64,000 bases of DNA from Gnetum montanum (GCA_015680685.1 MNCI01000967.1:595582-659581); one strand, 5' to 3'; positions 34,500-46,482 are shown, counted from the first letter of the stretch. The notes: generated by a model not told the origin, from the letters alone. Program-made: numbers and translations.

Positions 34500-35140
34500 A
34501 TAGGAAGGATAGGAAAAATACTTCTTCTTAGGCAGGAATATATCTAGTTCTTTAAAGTCCAAGTCAACGAACTAAGCATTAAAAGAAGACTTGTTGCCCA
34601 AGTCTATTGAATTCATAGTAATGTTAGAGTTTTTTGAAGAGTAGGGGATTGTAGGCTTACCCCACAAGTTCAAGTTTAATATTGACTAGTTTGCCACTAG
34701 GTTGATAAGATTGAGCTTCTTAATCTAGGCAAGAAACACTTGGGATTTGTTTATTGGCAAAGATAAGTATCTCATGGTTGTAAATAGGGATACGTATCTC
34801 CTAATGTATGGGAGAAGACATATCTCAATGTTGAGCTAGCCAAGGATACCCTAGTATACCGTTGATACGATGACACTCATGTATCATTGTAAAAATGATG
34901 TAAGATTGAACAACATTACCTACCATGAAAGATATTCTAATGAAACCTATAATCTTTACTCATGTACCATTAAATTAAACAAGGTTATTATAGGTTTCAT
35001 TAAAAGCTACTTGATCATGGAGATAGAGATGCTTGATAATAGTTCATGTGATCATGTTTGATCTGGCACTATTATCAAATTATATGAGTGGAACTGAAGC
35101 TTTAGAGAACACTTTGATGATGATGTAGAGTGACAGCTAA
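34500..35140 (-). pseudogene. E5 protease relic
   Basis: The minus-strand read gives FDNSARSNMITWTIIKHL, where Tat-type proteases have VDNGSA-N--P---L--L; then VQSYIIFTMIHE, then INGILGYPWLAQH for the N-ILGRPWLH block, then PIHQEIRIPIYNHEI for the ST-HQ-LK-P block. Catalytic Asp is kept but the following Gly is Ser. Several stops occur. It continues the gag frame region from 35941-36077. Confidence 0.65.
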
Positions 35141-35430
35141 TAGATATCTCATGTCTTTAAATTAGTCTTAATGTTCTTTCCACAAAAGTTTAGATTATCT
35201 AATCCATAGCGAGGGACTTGAAAAAAGGAAGATATGGCTTCTGTCTAAGCAAGGTTGTTACCTAAGACATTGATTCTCTTAAGAACATCATATAGTATAG
35301 CACAATATTCTTTAAAGGTTGCCACATGGTCATACAAGGATAAATTAATATCTTTTTTTTTGAGAGAATGTTCGGGTTTGTATTACTGAAAGTTATGGTA
35401 CACGAGTATACAATTACAAAGGGGGGGACA

Positions 35431-35927
35431 TCAAGGATGGCCCACTTTGAGGGGGGNNNNNNNNNNNNNNNCGGCTTGTTGGAGGCCCTGCATAGTAGCC
35501 TCTCTCCTGCTCTGGTCGGCCGATGAGTCCCCCACATCTGGGTGGAATCTTGCGGACGTGCGTCTGATGTGTCGTCTGAGCTCCCCCCAGGAGCTCTCAC
35601 AACTAATGCCCAAAATGCTATATGGGCAGCGCCCCCCCCGCCCCTGAGCCACTAACGGGCACTGTGCTCATGTGCCCGGTCAAGTTGCCGTTGCCGTTGC
35701 TCTCCTTCCTCCTTCAGGCGCTCCTCCTCTTCCCGAGCCACCGCCTCTTAGGCCTGACGAGCTGCCTCCTCCTGGCGCAGCTCCTCCCTGATTCGGTCCC
35801 GGAGCTCATCAATGAGATGGGCCCGCGAGGTCTCCATCATGAGCATGTGCTGTTGGCTCAGCTGTTGCGCTTGTTCACGAAGCTGGGCTTCGTGGTCGGC
35901 GCGCAACTGAGCTAGGGTCAGGCGCGC
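35431..35927 (-). pseudogene. Coiled coil plus J-domain-like protein (retrocopy)
   Basis: The minus-strand read from 35927 gives LTLAQLRADHEAQLREQAQQ, then HMLMMETSRAHLIDELRDRI, REELRQEEAARQA, a stop, and EAVAREEEERLKEEG: a long Q/E/R coiled coil. In a second frame, after a G-rich run near 35630, comes CPYSILGISCESSWGELRRH, then IRRTSARFHPDVGDSS. The YSILG start, the basic helix and the HPD tripeptide are hallmarks of a DnaJ J domain, the part that stimulates Hsp70. After the N gap the frame ends within eight codons and a short 3' UTR leads to the poly(A). The 5' end is truncated. A coiled coil before a C-terminal J domain recalls auxilin-like proteins; the true family is unknown. Confidence 0.6.
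35457..35471. other. Assembly gap of 15 N
   Basis: The undetermined bases lie between the J-domain-like frame and its apparent stop, next to a G run. Frame across it cannot be judged. Confidence 1.
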
Positions 35928-36077
35928 AATTAATATCTTTAGAATGGATAATGATGGTCATTTACTGTAAGACCTTATTATTTATAGGCTGAGATGTTTG
36001 TGAAGCAAGTATTATTATAACTAGCTATATAGGATTAGAAGAAGATGGAAGGTTACTTAAAAAATTGATCTCCTATT

Positions 36078-37379
36078 TGAAACACCACCAAGGAATCTCA
36101 TGTTATAACTTGTAATCTTCACCATCAAACTCGAGGTTGGAATTTCAATGTAAAATGTGAAGATTGTAATCCATGAGATGCAATTTCATATACTTTAACT
36201 TTTAGGGTTGAAAAAGTAACTCATAAGGTGTTATAGCCTCATTTTCCAATTGGGAAAAATCCTACCATGTCTATATTTGGGCTTGGGAATATTAAAAATG
36301 CCTTTTGAATAGCCAAAATTGGCATTTTCCTAGGTTTTGTGGGGGGTATGATCATTGCTATGCTCGAAACACCCATACCTAGCGTTGGGGGGCTTGGTTT
36401 TCATTGTTCAAATAATGGCCAGCATTGCAGTGGATGGGGTTTTCACTTCAAACAACTTTAGTGTTGCCACAACAACTCTAGCATTGCTACCATAAGGCAA
36501 ATGTGGATGGGTGAAGCCAGCGTGGATGGAAAAGTTTGTTTACTGTTTATGGTAACTAGCATGGTTTTGGTGCCTTTGGGGTATCAAAACTTACCATAAA
36601 TGGAAACTATGCTAGAATTGAAAGCTTGCCGCACCTACACATGATTCCAATATATTAGTAATCATAGTAGAAATTTGTAGCCAAAAATTAGTAGCCATAT
36701 AGCCTATAAAATCATATTTGAAACACCTTGATCAGGTTCTTTAGCTTTTGAATTTTGGGCATCCAAAAAGCTTTTGGAAAATTCTTGAGCATGAGAACCT
36801 TTTGATAACTCTAAGCACTTATGACCTTTAAGGATTGTGTGAGAGTTTTAGGGCAACGTAAAACTAGTTGGGCATAAAGACTCTCAACGTAGTACCCCCT
36901 TTGCCACAAAAGTTATCCACACACCTTACACCCTATGACTAGTGCTATAGATTTGGGCAAGAAATTAGCAAGAAGTTTCAGTTTTGGTAGTTTGGAAGCA
37001 CCTAGATCGTGGAGCTGACTATAGCATGTAAAACTACCAACTTCAATAGGCTCTAGACTCCATCAACGCAAAATCGTTGTGCATTCAGGCATCACTTGTA
37101 CACTCTTTTTTGAATTCTCTCTTTTTAATATTTCTATTGTAATAAAGATTGTAGTTCAGTTATTGTGAAAGTTGTTATAATTTCATTTTGTGCATTATCA
37201 TTTATTCATTTTTATACCAGATCTGCATTATTTTTACCATTTTTTTATCCCTACTTGGATCTAAGACCGTCCAAGGCACCTTGGATCCTCTTTCTCAAAG
37301 GCCCTTGGGATCTAAGGTTAAAACTTTTCTAGACATGTGATTCTTGATTTTCTAATGACTAAATTTTTTAGGCATAATA
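36078..37379 (+). repeat. E4 5' LTR
   Basis: It matches 52905-54281 along its length. TATAAAAT lies at 36705-36712, and GTAATAAAGATT (poly(A) signal AATAAAG) near 37139. The 3' LTR is about 75 bp longer, partly because of a block with AATGGCCAACATAGTCACC that is shortened here. The LTR ends in AATA, not in CA. Confidence 0.8.
36705..36712 (+). promoter_or_regulatory. E4 5' LTR TATA box
   Basis: TATAAAAT; the 3' LTR has TATAAAAG at 53570-53577 in the same context (CATATAGC upstream). Confidence 0.55.
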
Positions 37380-37385
37380 GTTTTT

Positions 37386-37403
37386 TGGTGCTAGAAGGAT
37401 CTC
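37386..37403 (+). other. E4 primer-binding-site candidate
   Basis: TGGTGCTAGAAGGATCTC starts six bases after the LTR. The TGG start fits a tRNA 3' CCA end, but I cannot name the tRNA. Confidence 0.5.
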
Positions 37404-38399
37404 ATCCCAACTTCATTGTTCAATCATGTTTTAACACTTTCACAAGCATTTTTAGCAAATTAAAAACCTTAAGCTTACATTGAAATCATTTAAACTTAAT
37501 TATCAAAAAAAAATGCAAGAGAAACCATTACTGCCACCCATCTTCTTACCACCAATACCTAGCGTAGTGGTTGCAGGTGATTTGGATTTTAAAAAAATTT
37601 TCACAGTAGTTGCTGTACTTTTCAAGGCTAGCATGGTTACCAGTCAAAACTACCTTTGTGTGTTCCAAAGACTAGTGTTACTCTGTCACAACCTCTCAAA
37701 ACCCCCTGCTATGAAATTTTCCAATAAAGCCAACATTGGTATTTCTCCAAACATAAATACCAAGTGGGTAAGATAATTGTTGATACCTTACCCCCTTTAC
37801 CCTCTTTGACATAGCCCCTATTCCTAAAGCCAGAATAGTTGATTTTTGTTCTTCCAACATCAAATCTATTGTATTTTTCTTAAGTTCAGGGCATAGCCCT
37901 GTCATTGCAACTTGCACTACATTTGTAGTTGTAGTTTGCAACATTGTCTAGCCATACTGCTCTTACACCTTGGGAAATTCCACTTGTTGGAATTTTTTTA
38001 TTTAACTAATTAATTATAAAATTTTGTTAAATAAAATTTAAACCTTTAATAATGTCTTTCATCGAGTTAATTGTGTTGCCCCTTAACTTGATTGACATGG
38101 CATCTAACCAAGATGTAGTGAGGGTTTATGACTCGAAATACCTTGCTATTGTTGAGTGTAGATAATCGCTTAGGCTAAGGGGCAAGGCCTAGATTTTGTC
38201 ATGATAAATAAAGACCACTATAACTTCATTTGTGCTAAGATCCAATTTGGCTTACCCATCCCATGAATGGAGGCCAAAGCTAAATGTGAATATGAGTTAA
38301 TTCATTGAAATTGAAAGGAGAACATACCCTCCTCCTATGATAAAATATCATTAAATGACACTCATACATACATCATATGTCAACTAATTAATATGGATG
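37404..38399 (+). other. E4 leader, no gene recognised
   Basis: It is 5' untranslated leader by position. The open frame at 37480-37776 has no similarity to gag and is probably chance. Confidence 0.45.
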
Positions 38400-40330
38400 A
38401 GGAAAGTAAGAAGATTAGTTCAAAAGGTCAACACAATGAATATGACAAGTTTGAGGTAGAACCTAAACCTGACAACTTTATAGGAAGCCTCTTTTAATAG
38501 CTGGCTCATCAAACCATTGCACCTACTTCAGCCTTGCCTATGTCTTCCATGGTGCAGGTGCCTCAACCCTCATCCCTTATGTACCCTATCATGTTTGGGT
38601 TAGCACCTGTCATAGTGGTGCACTAGGCATAATCTATACTCCAAATAGCTTCCTTGTGCTCCTCTGTGCCTTTTGCCATGCAACCTTAGCCTGCATGGCC
38701 ATCACTGGTGGTCTTCATCACTGCTCACCCCTTCTCTATGATAGTGGATCCCATAGTGGAATCCCAAGTGACCTAAAAATCATACACACTATTTGTTCCC
38801 TTCATTTTTCAAATATCAATGCAAACATCGTTTTCATTGTTTAGTGCATCCACAACAACGATGACCTAGCCTCTCCCTTCCATGTCGTAACACATTGTGA
38901 GGGCATAGGCATCTCAACTTACATGAAAACCATTTGTACATACACCACAATATATGGGAATGCCTTAGGACTTGGATCAAGCCTTCTAAATGATCCAAGA
39001 CCTTACAAAAGAGTTATGAAAGCTCAAGGCTTTAATAACCTAGAGAATCAAGATCATGGACTTCTGTCAAGATGATCCTATCAGTGCTATTATCTTATAA
39101 ATAACTCTTACCCCTGGCATCCCCATACCTTAATTCACTAAGTACAAAGGTGAGGGTGATTCCAATGCTCACCTTATCACCTTCCATTCTGAGTGCTTGT
39201 TGATACAAGCTTGACCGCATATCATAATGCAGATTTTTCCTATGTCCCTTACTAGGAAAGCCTTGGACTAGTACTGTGTATTACTAAGAAGATCTATATT
39301 CTCACTTGAGAACTTAATATTATAGTTTTTTAACCATTTCAAGTATAACCTATAACCTAACACAACTCTTGACCAACTAATGAAGGTCAAGTAGGGATCC
39401 CTTAAACCTCTATAAAATTTAATATAATGGTGGAATGCTTTTCCTAATGAGATTCCTCAACCAATAGACAAAAGAAGCTTCTCACCATATTTAAGGGGGC
39501 AATTAAAAACTTTATTAAGTATAAAATTTACTATCCATATCCATGGTCACCTAGCCAAGCGTTTTCACAAACCAAGAACATAGAGGTTGTCGTTGAGGTC
39601 AGCCATGACCTTGCCTACATGGCATACAAGAACCAACATACTCAGAAAGATAAGGAGAAGGGGAGGACAAATCATGTAGCCATGGCCACTATGTCCAAAG
39701 ACAAAAAAATAACCTAGGGGCCTAAAACAAATCAACCTAAGGCCCTCATAACCAATAACGAACCATCAACATTAGGGGCCTCTACATCAGGTAATACCAG
39801 GTCCAATTTTAAAAGAAAAGATTGGTTTAGGTACACTAGGTTTCCCCTCAAACCTTATGAACTCCTTGACCAGTTGCTAAAGAGTGGAAGGATCCAATAT
39901 TAACAAATGATAGAGAATGACTACAAGAGGCATGATCGATTATGCAAAATAGTAAAGGATCCCATTCTAGCAACCAAGGATGACCCAGTCATACCTAAGT
40001 ACTTTAAACTTAACTATTTCTACCACTATCATGAACTACTAGGTCATGATCTTGATTTTTGCTTAGCCCTCAAGGATGATTTGTAGAAGATGATAGACAA
40101 GGGTGAGCTAGTGCTTGATGCCTCTAACCTAATTAGCCCATAGAACCAATCCATGCAAGTCCACAAGGATCCATTGAATGCCAACAATAACCCATACATT
40201 ATAGCAACATTCAATGTAAGCAACAATCTAAGACTTGCGTGGGAGCCATTTATGATTCAGGTATCTCCTCATAATGAATGGTGCCCTTCAAGTTCAACTA
40301 GTTCAAGGACCCCCTTTGTTGGAGGATACG
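38400..40330 (+). pseudogene. E4 gag relic
   Basis: The plus-strand read gives an N-terminal acidic and Pro/Met-rich part, then the capsid core: KYKGEGDSNAHLITFHSECL, HIIMQIFPMSLTRKALD, FFNHFKYNL, TTLDQLMKVK, and WWNAFPNEIPQPID. Later blocks are PLKPYELLDQLLKSGRIQY and a zinc-knuckle-like YFYHYHELLGHDLDFCLALK followed by KMIDKGELVLDASN. This is the Tat-type gag order (Y-G-DP-HL, a W-W helix, then C-YH---GH----C-ALK). Stops (mostly TAG, TAA) and at least one shift break it. Confidence 0.7.
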
Positions 40331-40989
40331 ATCATTGATGCCTTTCAATGAATCATTTGTAATTAAGGTGCCCTCTCTCGCTACAACTAAACCTACTGTT
40401 ACAATCGAACAACATCATCTTGTGGTGGCCAATGTAATCGCTTCTTCAGAACCAACTAACAATAGTAAGAAATAATCTAGTAAACAACCCAAGAATAAAA
40501 ACAAAAAATAGGCCAAGGCATGGTAGGAGGTGGGCCCACCAAAGCCCACACCTATCTCATCCATTCCCATGAGCTCTAACACTCAGTTTACTTCAACCAG
40601 TCAACCACGAGAGGATCCAAGGTCATAAGGGAAAGGGAAAGAGACCAAGCCATAACCATTAAAAGATAAAGTTCACATGCTAGGGTGCATGGAGGAAGTC
40701 AAATCCAAAAAAAATGAGAAGTCAACAACTAATGAAAAGGACTTCCTCAATGCTATGGAATAGGTTAAATAGTCTTCAAAACAAAAGAACACATCCCTTA
40801 GCCTATACAACCTAGTAATGACCTCTACTGCTCATTGTGAAGCATTGGTGAAAATGTTGACTCTGATTCCTATTAGTGTGGGCATCCCCGCTAGTGAAGA
40901 GTTCATCCATGCGGTGATGGTACCACCTTCACCAAAGGAAGAAATGAACTTAATGGCACTAGTGTTTCATGAAAACAAGATCAAGACCA
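40331..40989 (+). pseudogene. E4 gag-protease linker
   Basis: A lysine- and Ser/Pro-rich stretch (with KPTPISSIPMSSNTQ-like residues and an EDFLNAMEQ-like block) leads to ISVGIPASEEFIHAVMVPPS. It lies where the polyprotein joins gag to protease. No separate domain is seen. Confidence 0.45.
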
Positions 40990-41660
40990 ATCCCTAGGAT
41001 AGTGAGACAACCAAGGCTCCCCTCTTCATAATTAGAAGAGTAGGATAATACAAGGTGAATAGCATGCATGTTGACAATGGAGTAGCCACTAATATAATAC
41101 CATATACCATTGTCAAATGTTTAGGCCTAACAGAGCACATGCAATATACCTCAACATTTTCCATTAAATCCTTCAATTTATCTTGGGTTGCCATAAAAGG
41201 TTTAATTTCTTTAGATTTCATGGTAGGTGAACAATTTTCCACAACAACTAACTTCTTGGTGGTGGAAGAGACACTAGCATTCAATGCCATCTTGGGGAGG
41301 CATTGGCTAGCTTAGTTACAAGCTGTTTCCTTAGCCATCCATCAAGAAATTTACCTACCCTAGGAAGATGAAATAATTATCCATGGTGATAGTGTGGTAC
41401 ACTTGATAGTCAACAATGTTGACATAGAACAAGGATCCTAAGTGGAGTTTCAAGAAGAATCTCCTACTATTGATCACAAAGTCAAGAAACCAAATAGAGT
41501 AGAAGAGGCCAAAGTTGACAACAATGGAACCATGGATGCATCATGGGAAGAGCTTCCCTTCAACATGATTAGCAATGGAAACGGGGAATACAAAATCATG
41601 CAACATAGACCATACACTGTTCCTAATCTCTTAAAGATTATGAAACACTTGCAAGGTTGA
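40990..41660 (+). pseudogene. E4 protease relic, unusually well preserved
   Basis: An 86-codon open frame (41055-41315) reads NSMHVDNGVATNIIPYTIVK, CLGLTEHMQYTSTFSIKSF and AFNAILGRHWLA. VDNG is the catalytic site of Tat-type proteases and the N-ILGR-WL block is the second signature. It goes on with AVSLAIHQEIYLP and an acidic tail ending at 41660. RT should follow but does not. Confidence 0.75.
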
Positions 41661-41947
41661 CGTATGTTTCCAATTCGCTTACCCTTGTACCCATAATAAT
41701 GTAGCCTTCTTTTTAATTTTTTAGCCTAGTTTAAACATTATTTACATGTATAATTTTGTGTTACTTTGTTATACCTTGCATTGACTTTACTTTGCAGGTA
41801 GCTTAGAGTTTATTCTCGTTTACAATTTACCTTCTTGTGCTTTGTCTATTTTAAAATGTAAAACATAAAAAATATCATAAAAACTTTAAAAATTGAAAAA
41901 TTTATAAAAACTTTCAAAACACAAAATCAATAAAAATTTCCTTTTCG
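41661..41947 (+). other. E4 stretch after protease, no gene
   Basis: An AT-rich stretch with A-rich runs; no RT motif is seen. Confidence 0.45.
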
Positions 41948-42110
41948 ATGCGTAAGACCCACAATGGCCTAAAACTAGCAAAACTATTGTTTCATGGCCT
42001 TAAACTTGTAGCCCACCATGGCCTAAAACTAGTGGTCCACCATGACCTAAAATTGTTAAAATGCATGGTTTCCCATGGCCTAAAACTAGCAACACTATTT
42101 ATTACTTGTT
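41948..42110 (+). repeat. Minisatellite CCATGGCCTAAAACTAG
   Basis: About five degenerate copies of CCATGGCCTAAAACTAGNN with spacing of about 25 to 45 bp, between protease and the 3' end of the antisense gene. Confidence 0.7.
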
Positions 42111-42514
42111 ATAGCCATTACAACCTAGTTCGCATTTATTTGCCTAGTTAATTTGAATTTTATTGCATCATGACCAAATGATGTAAGCATTATAGCCTTA
42201 TAATATGAATGAAAACATAGAAGCATGAAAATTAAAATATTGGAACATATAAATAAAATTAAAGTTCTAAAGTTAATAATCACAATGTTTGTAACACATA
42301 GCCATGGTCACACTAGTGTGACAAAAGTTTAAACACCACATGAAATAAATATAAGTCCAACAACCATAGCTACACTATGTAGTAATAAAATAACATAAAA
42401 ACAAGTAAACCATCTCTCAACAACCAATGGCTAACACTAGTCATGACATAATAACATTAATAAAAATTATAAATAGTCAAATGCATAATCAATTGATGGT
42501 GGTAATATGCAATT

Positions 42515-45500
42515 AGAGGTGGTTGAGGAGCACGTCCAACGTCATCATCACTGGGGCCGCTGATGTTGCCTGGTACCTAGACCACAATAACATAAGCTTA
42601 ATCGATAATCAACATAATAAACTAAAAACCAAAATAGATTCAAATAAACTTAAACATGAAAGAAATTAACTTAACACAAGCAAACTTGGGAGGGCTCAAG
42701 TGTAACATCCTCTAAAGGGAAGCTCCAAAGACCAACTTTTAGAGGATGGAGGATTTTTTCTTTAGTCATGCGGGCCCAATCCACATCCTTAAGATTAACA
42801 CCTATCAGGATGTTGGTTCCATCGATCTTGGTCCAAGTAGATAGTGCTCGTGAAAATGTAGTGGTAGTCACATCACTAGAAGCAATAGTGACTTGAGGAG
42901 TTGGGTAATTAGCCACCACTAAAGAGCCTTAAAATTGTTTGAAGACACCCTCTACTTGTATTCCCTTCATGAATAGCTCCAACTTGTGCTGTTCAATGGA
43001 CTCCTCCTACAAGCACTTAAGATAACGCTCATACTCTACCTTGTACTTTTTCTTGTGGTCTTTTTATGCCTAGCCTCACTCAAGGACCCAAGCATAATAA
43101 TTGAGCCAACAAGTCCATTTGTAGCTTCTACTCTATAACCTCCTTGGCAAGAGCAACCTTGCCATGGATGAAATTCTAATACCATGTCCATGTTATCTTC
43201 TTGGTTCACAAGGAGTTCCTATTAGCCACTTGGGCTTCCACAAACTTTGTACAATCCTAGATATCTTTAATTACCTCAACCTGTCTCTTAGTCTCTCTTT
43301 ACAATGCCACAACTTGTTCCCTTAGGAACTCATTCAAATGTCGGCACTCCCACGAAGCTTTAGCACATGAAATTACATAATTAATGACACTTTCATATAA
43401 CTTCCATGGAACATTTTCACTTTAGGTGGTAGGCTAGGCAATGCATCAATCTCCATGGCATGGTTGGAATTGCATCCAACTTTAGATACTATAAGCAATA
43501 TAACAACATACTATGCACATAAACATAATATAAAATAAGAATAACTAAGAACATGTAAAACCAATAAGACCATATAACCATAAAACCAATGCATAAGCAA
43601 TAAAAACAACTAAAGGCAAAGCGAGCTAAAGTTCTTACCAACATTAAGAGTAATCTATTGTAATTAATTGATCATATCTTTAGCCATCCTACTCAGGAAC
43701 TTTATTTAATCAAGAACCTTAGGCCAAAGTTTCATGTGAAACATGGAGGATGAAGCACCTACTTGAGGTTTATGAGGTATAACAAACATGATCATAGTTT
43801 AACGATTAAAACTAGGTTGAAACATAAAACTACAAAATAAAACATATAAAACAAAATTTATAAATACCTAGAATATCATTTGAAATAATAACTGGGGGTT
43901 CACTTAGTTGTGTGGTGTCAAATATGGCATTAAAGTCATCCAACATAGTGTTAAATAGCCCCTCATCCTCACATCATTGTAGAACCTCCTCCTTTAGGTG
44001 TTTTTGCTCTACCTTTGTTACTGTTGCTTGGGTTGCCAATTCTTGTTGCTTGCCTATAGAAACAATGAAGAAAAAACAAAGAATAACTTAGTATAATTTG
44101 CCTCAAACAAAATAACAACATAGCCAATAACATAAAACATGAATGCCAAGTAACCTAAACAAAAATAACACAGGTAGAACATACTTGTAATCACATGATG
44201 TGGTTGGCCAAGTTTAATAGAAAGCCTTCTCTTTATAGGTTGCTCAACAACTAGTGCTATTTCTTCAATCATAGGCCTTTTTAGTCTTGCTTTAGTTATC
44301 CTATCAACTTTAGCACATAACTCCTTGGCCTTTTGAATGTTCTTGTGGGTAACTTGAGGCTCAATCCCCATGCTATCAAGGGAAGTACAATGTACATCAC
44401 TAAAATTCATAGTGGTAATAGATAGCGATTCCCAAACATCCTCTGGTGGGTTTTAAGCCTGCATGGTTGAAAAAATAAGTTTCAGCCAAGGCCTAGAAAG
44501 CTAGGGTGGATCTTAACACACCCATCATCCATCCTTCTACACCACTAGGAGCTCTATGAAACCCCTTAGATATGCCAAAAAAAATGAAAAATGCATCTGT
44601 CATATTGTAGGAAGGTCTTTCTAGAGTTTTAGGATCTCCCCTCATAGCTTGGAAACCAAATGAGTAGCCCAGTTGAATTGAGCATCCTCTATGAGGACCT
44701 TTTTCATGGTCCATGCCTGTTCAATGTCGATGACCTTCTTTTGTGAGAGTAACTTTGGGTACACCCAGGACTAGAACAATGGATAAATATCTTTGGCCTT
44801 TGCAACCTACAACTAGTCTAGAGACAATCTAGAATGGCCACAATGAGCATTTAGCCATTCTTCCACCTTTTCTTGATGGCCTGTGTCCTTTGTTGGTTTG
44901 GTGAAAACTGTCATACCCTCACTAGGGAGACTAAAGAGGTCACTAAAGGTAGATTCATTAATGACCAAATTGATAGGCACACCATGAACTTGGGTGATGA
45001 ATTTCTTCACTTCTTTGTTAAAGAAGTCAATAATATTCACCATCTCAAGGATAGGGATTATTGGGCTAGGAGCTATGGAAAGATCAAGAAAACCTACACT
45101 AGTGATGTTTTCTTGGATGTTTCTAGGTGCTTGGCTAGCCAACTAATGTTGCATTGGATCCACCTCACCAAACGTGAGGATAAGTGTCTCCTCAGCACAT
45201 CTTGAAGTGATTAAGGTGATGATGGAGGAAGAGGTAGCTCCTACCACATAACAAAAATGGCCTGTTAGCTTAGGCATAAGCACATCATATAGAACAAAAA
45301 TATAACAAGTATAATTAATTAAGACAAATTTTTTAGCCATACCAATAAATCCAATTAAATAATTAAGGTCTAAATAACTACAACTATGTAGCCATGAAAA
45401 CGTTGACATAGCATAAAAAATAAAATATGATAGAAAAAACAAGAATTCTTACTTTACCTTCTTAGTTAAGGTGGTGTAGGGACCCCAAGGGATATATGTG

Positions 45501-46330
45501 TTTGAGTGCCCGAGTTAGGGATTCCCCACCAGCTATGGGCTATCCCATTTCCCAAGCACTTGTGTTAGGCTTGGTAATAACGTGTTGTGTCCCTATCAAA
45601 TTCATCTTTGAGTTACTCCATCATGGTGAGTCATATCACTTATTCTTTGGTAAATACCTCAAGTGTTGTTTGGGCTAAAGGTAAGAGCTGGTAACTCTTG
45701 ATCAACCCATGGTCATCCACCCTATACCTACAAGCAGGTCAATGAAATTTTTTTTTATTAAACCTAGGTAACCTAATAAAACCAAGAATAAACAAAAAAA
45801 ATAAAGAAAAACTTAAAATTACACTTACCCCTCCAAATGATAGACAGTGCTAGGAGGATTCTAAAACAATGTATTGGCACAGTGACTAAATAGTAACATG
45901 TTGTTTATGTTGTACTGGATGAATTTGAGCATATCCTAGATTTTGGAAAACTTATGTGTCCCTCTGGTGTATATGCTGTCAAATTTTTCACTTTCAACAT
46001 GTGTTAGAATCATCAACTATGAACTTGATGATCAAATTGGTAGAGTGGGGAAGCAAGGTTTCCATGATGATGACCACTATTTCAAAAGCTAAGTGTGATC
46101 ACACCATCACACTAAAGTTTTGAAGCAGATAGGTCAAGAACTTGTTTGTCCTTGGCTTAAACCAAAGGAAGCCTCACTTCAACACCATGTCCATAGGTAG
46201 GGTGTTGGGCCCCAATGTGTGAATGTAGCATAAGAGCCTTACCAGCTCAATCATTAGCAAGATGGGTTTCAAAATGGCCTTGCATGACCTAGTGACGACC
46301 ATTAAGACCATGAGTGACCATAACTAAAAT
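42515..46330 (-). pseudogene. Intron-containing antisense gene of E4
   Basis: Minus-strand coding blocks are joined by clear GT-AG introns: 45828-45728 (GTAAGTG to TTGTAG), 45457-45262 (GTAAAGTAAG to AACAG), 44184-44054 (GTATGTT to CTATAG), and an acceptor ending 42577. Blocks: AILKPILLMIELVRLLCY, FEIVVIIMETLLPHSTNLI, HGLIKSYQLLPLAQTTLEVF, VPINLVINESTFSDLFSLPS, KKVLIEDAQFNWATHLVSKL, AKELCAKVDRITKARLKRP and YKVEYERYLKCL. The VPI----TFS-LF-LPSEGM block resembles putative plant transposon proteins; this is uncertain. Stops are mostly TAG. Tat-lineage elements are known to carry antisense ORFs before the 3' LTR, which fits this position. No function is assigned. Confidence 0.65.
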
Positions 46331-46359
46331 TGAACAACTACTAAATGATCAAAATTATT

Positions 46360-46482
46360 ACAACCTCAATGTCAACATTCTCACTTAAAACAAACAACCA
46401 AATTTACAGTTTTCAACAAAAAAAAAAAAAAAAAAAAAAAACAACCTCAATGTCAACATTCTCACTTAAAACAAACAACCAA
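46360..46482. repeat. 42-bp duplication around a poly(A) run
   Basis: ACAACCTCAATGTCAACATT and the next 22 bases occur at 46360-46401 and again at 46441-46482. Between them lie 16 bases and a run of 24 A (46418-46441). It could be a replication or retroposition scar, or an assembly artefact at the A run. Confidence 0.75.

Larger units (their letters stand above)
35343..35940 (-). mobile_element. GC-rich poly(A)-tailed retroposed insert
   Basis: The 13-bp direct repeat AATTAATATCTTT flanks it (35343-35355 and 35928-35940). Immediately inside the left copy is a T run, a poly(A) tail on the minus strand. The 572-bp insert is strikingly GC-rich against AT-rich surroundings. Target duplication length and tail fit LINE-type retroposition of an mRNA, not an LTR element. 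The host is E5's polyprotein gene. A gap of 15 N lies inside. Confidence 0.8.
35141..36077 (-). pseudogene. E5 gag-protease linker, broken by an insert
   Basis: Outside the insert at 35356-35927 the minus-strand read gives INLSLYDHVATFKEYCAILY, DVLKRINVLGN, which fits the SLYD-L---RE-L-KAL block ahead of the protease in Tat-type polyproteins. At 36077 E4 cuts it; the same polyprotein resumes at 54287. Confidence 0.6.

Noticed and set aside
35622-35915. Plus-strand open frame in the GC-rich insert
   Set aside because: It is the complement of the coiled-coil frame. The poly(A) tail and J-domain motifs fix the coding strand as minus.
37480-37776. Open frame of 98 codons in the E4 leader
   Set aside because: No gag similarity and a composition like translated AT-rich DNA; gag motifs start about 1.5 kb later.
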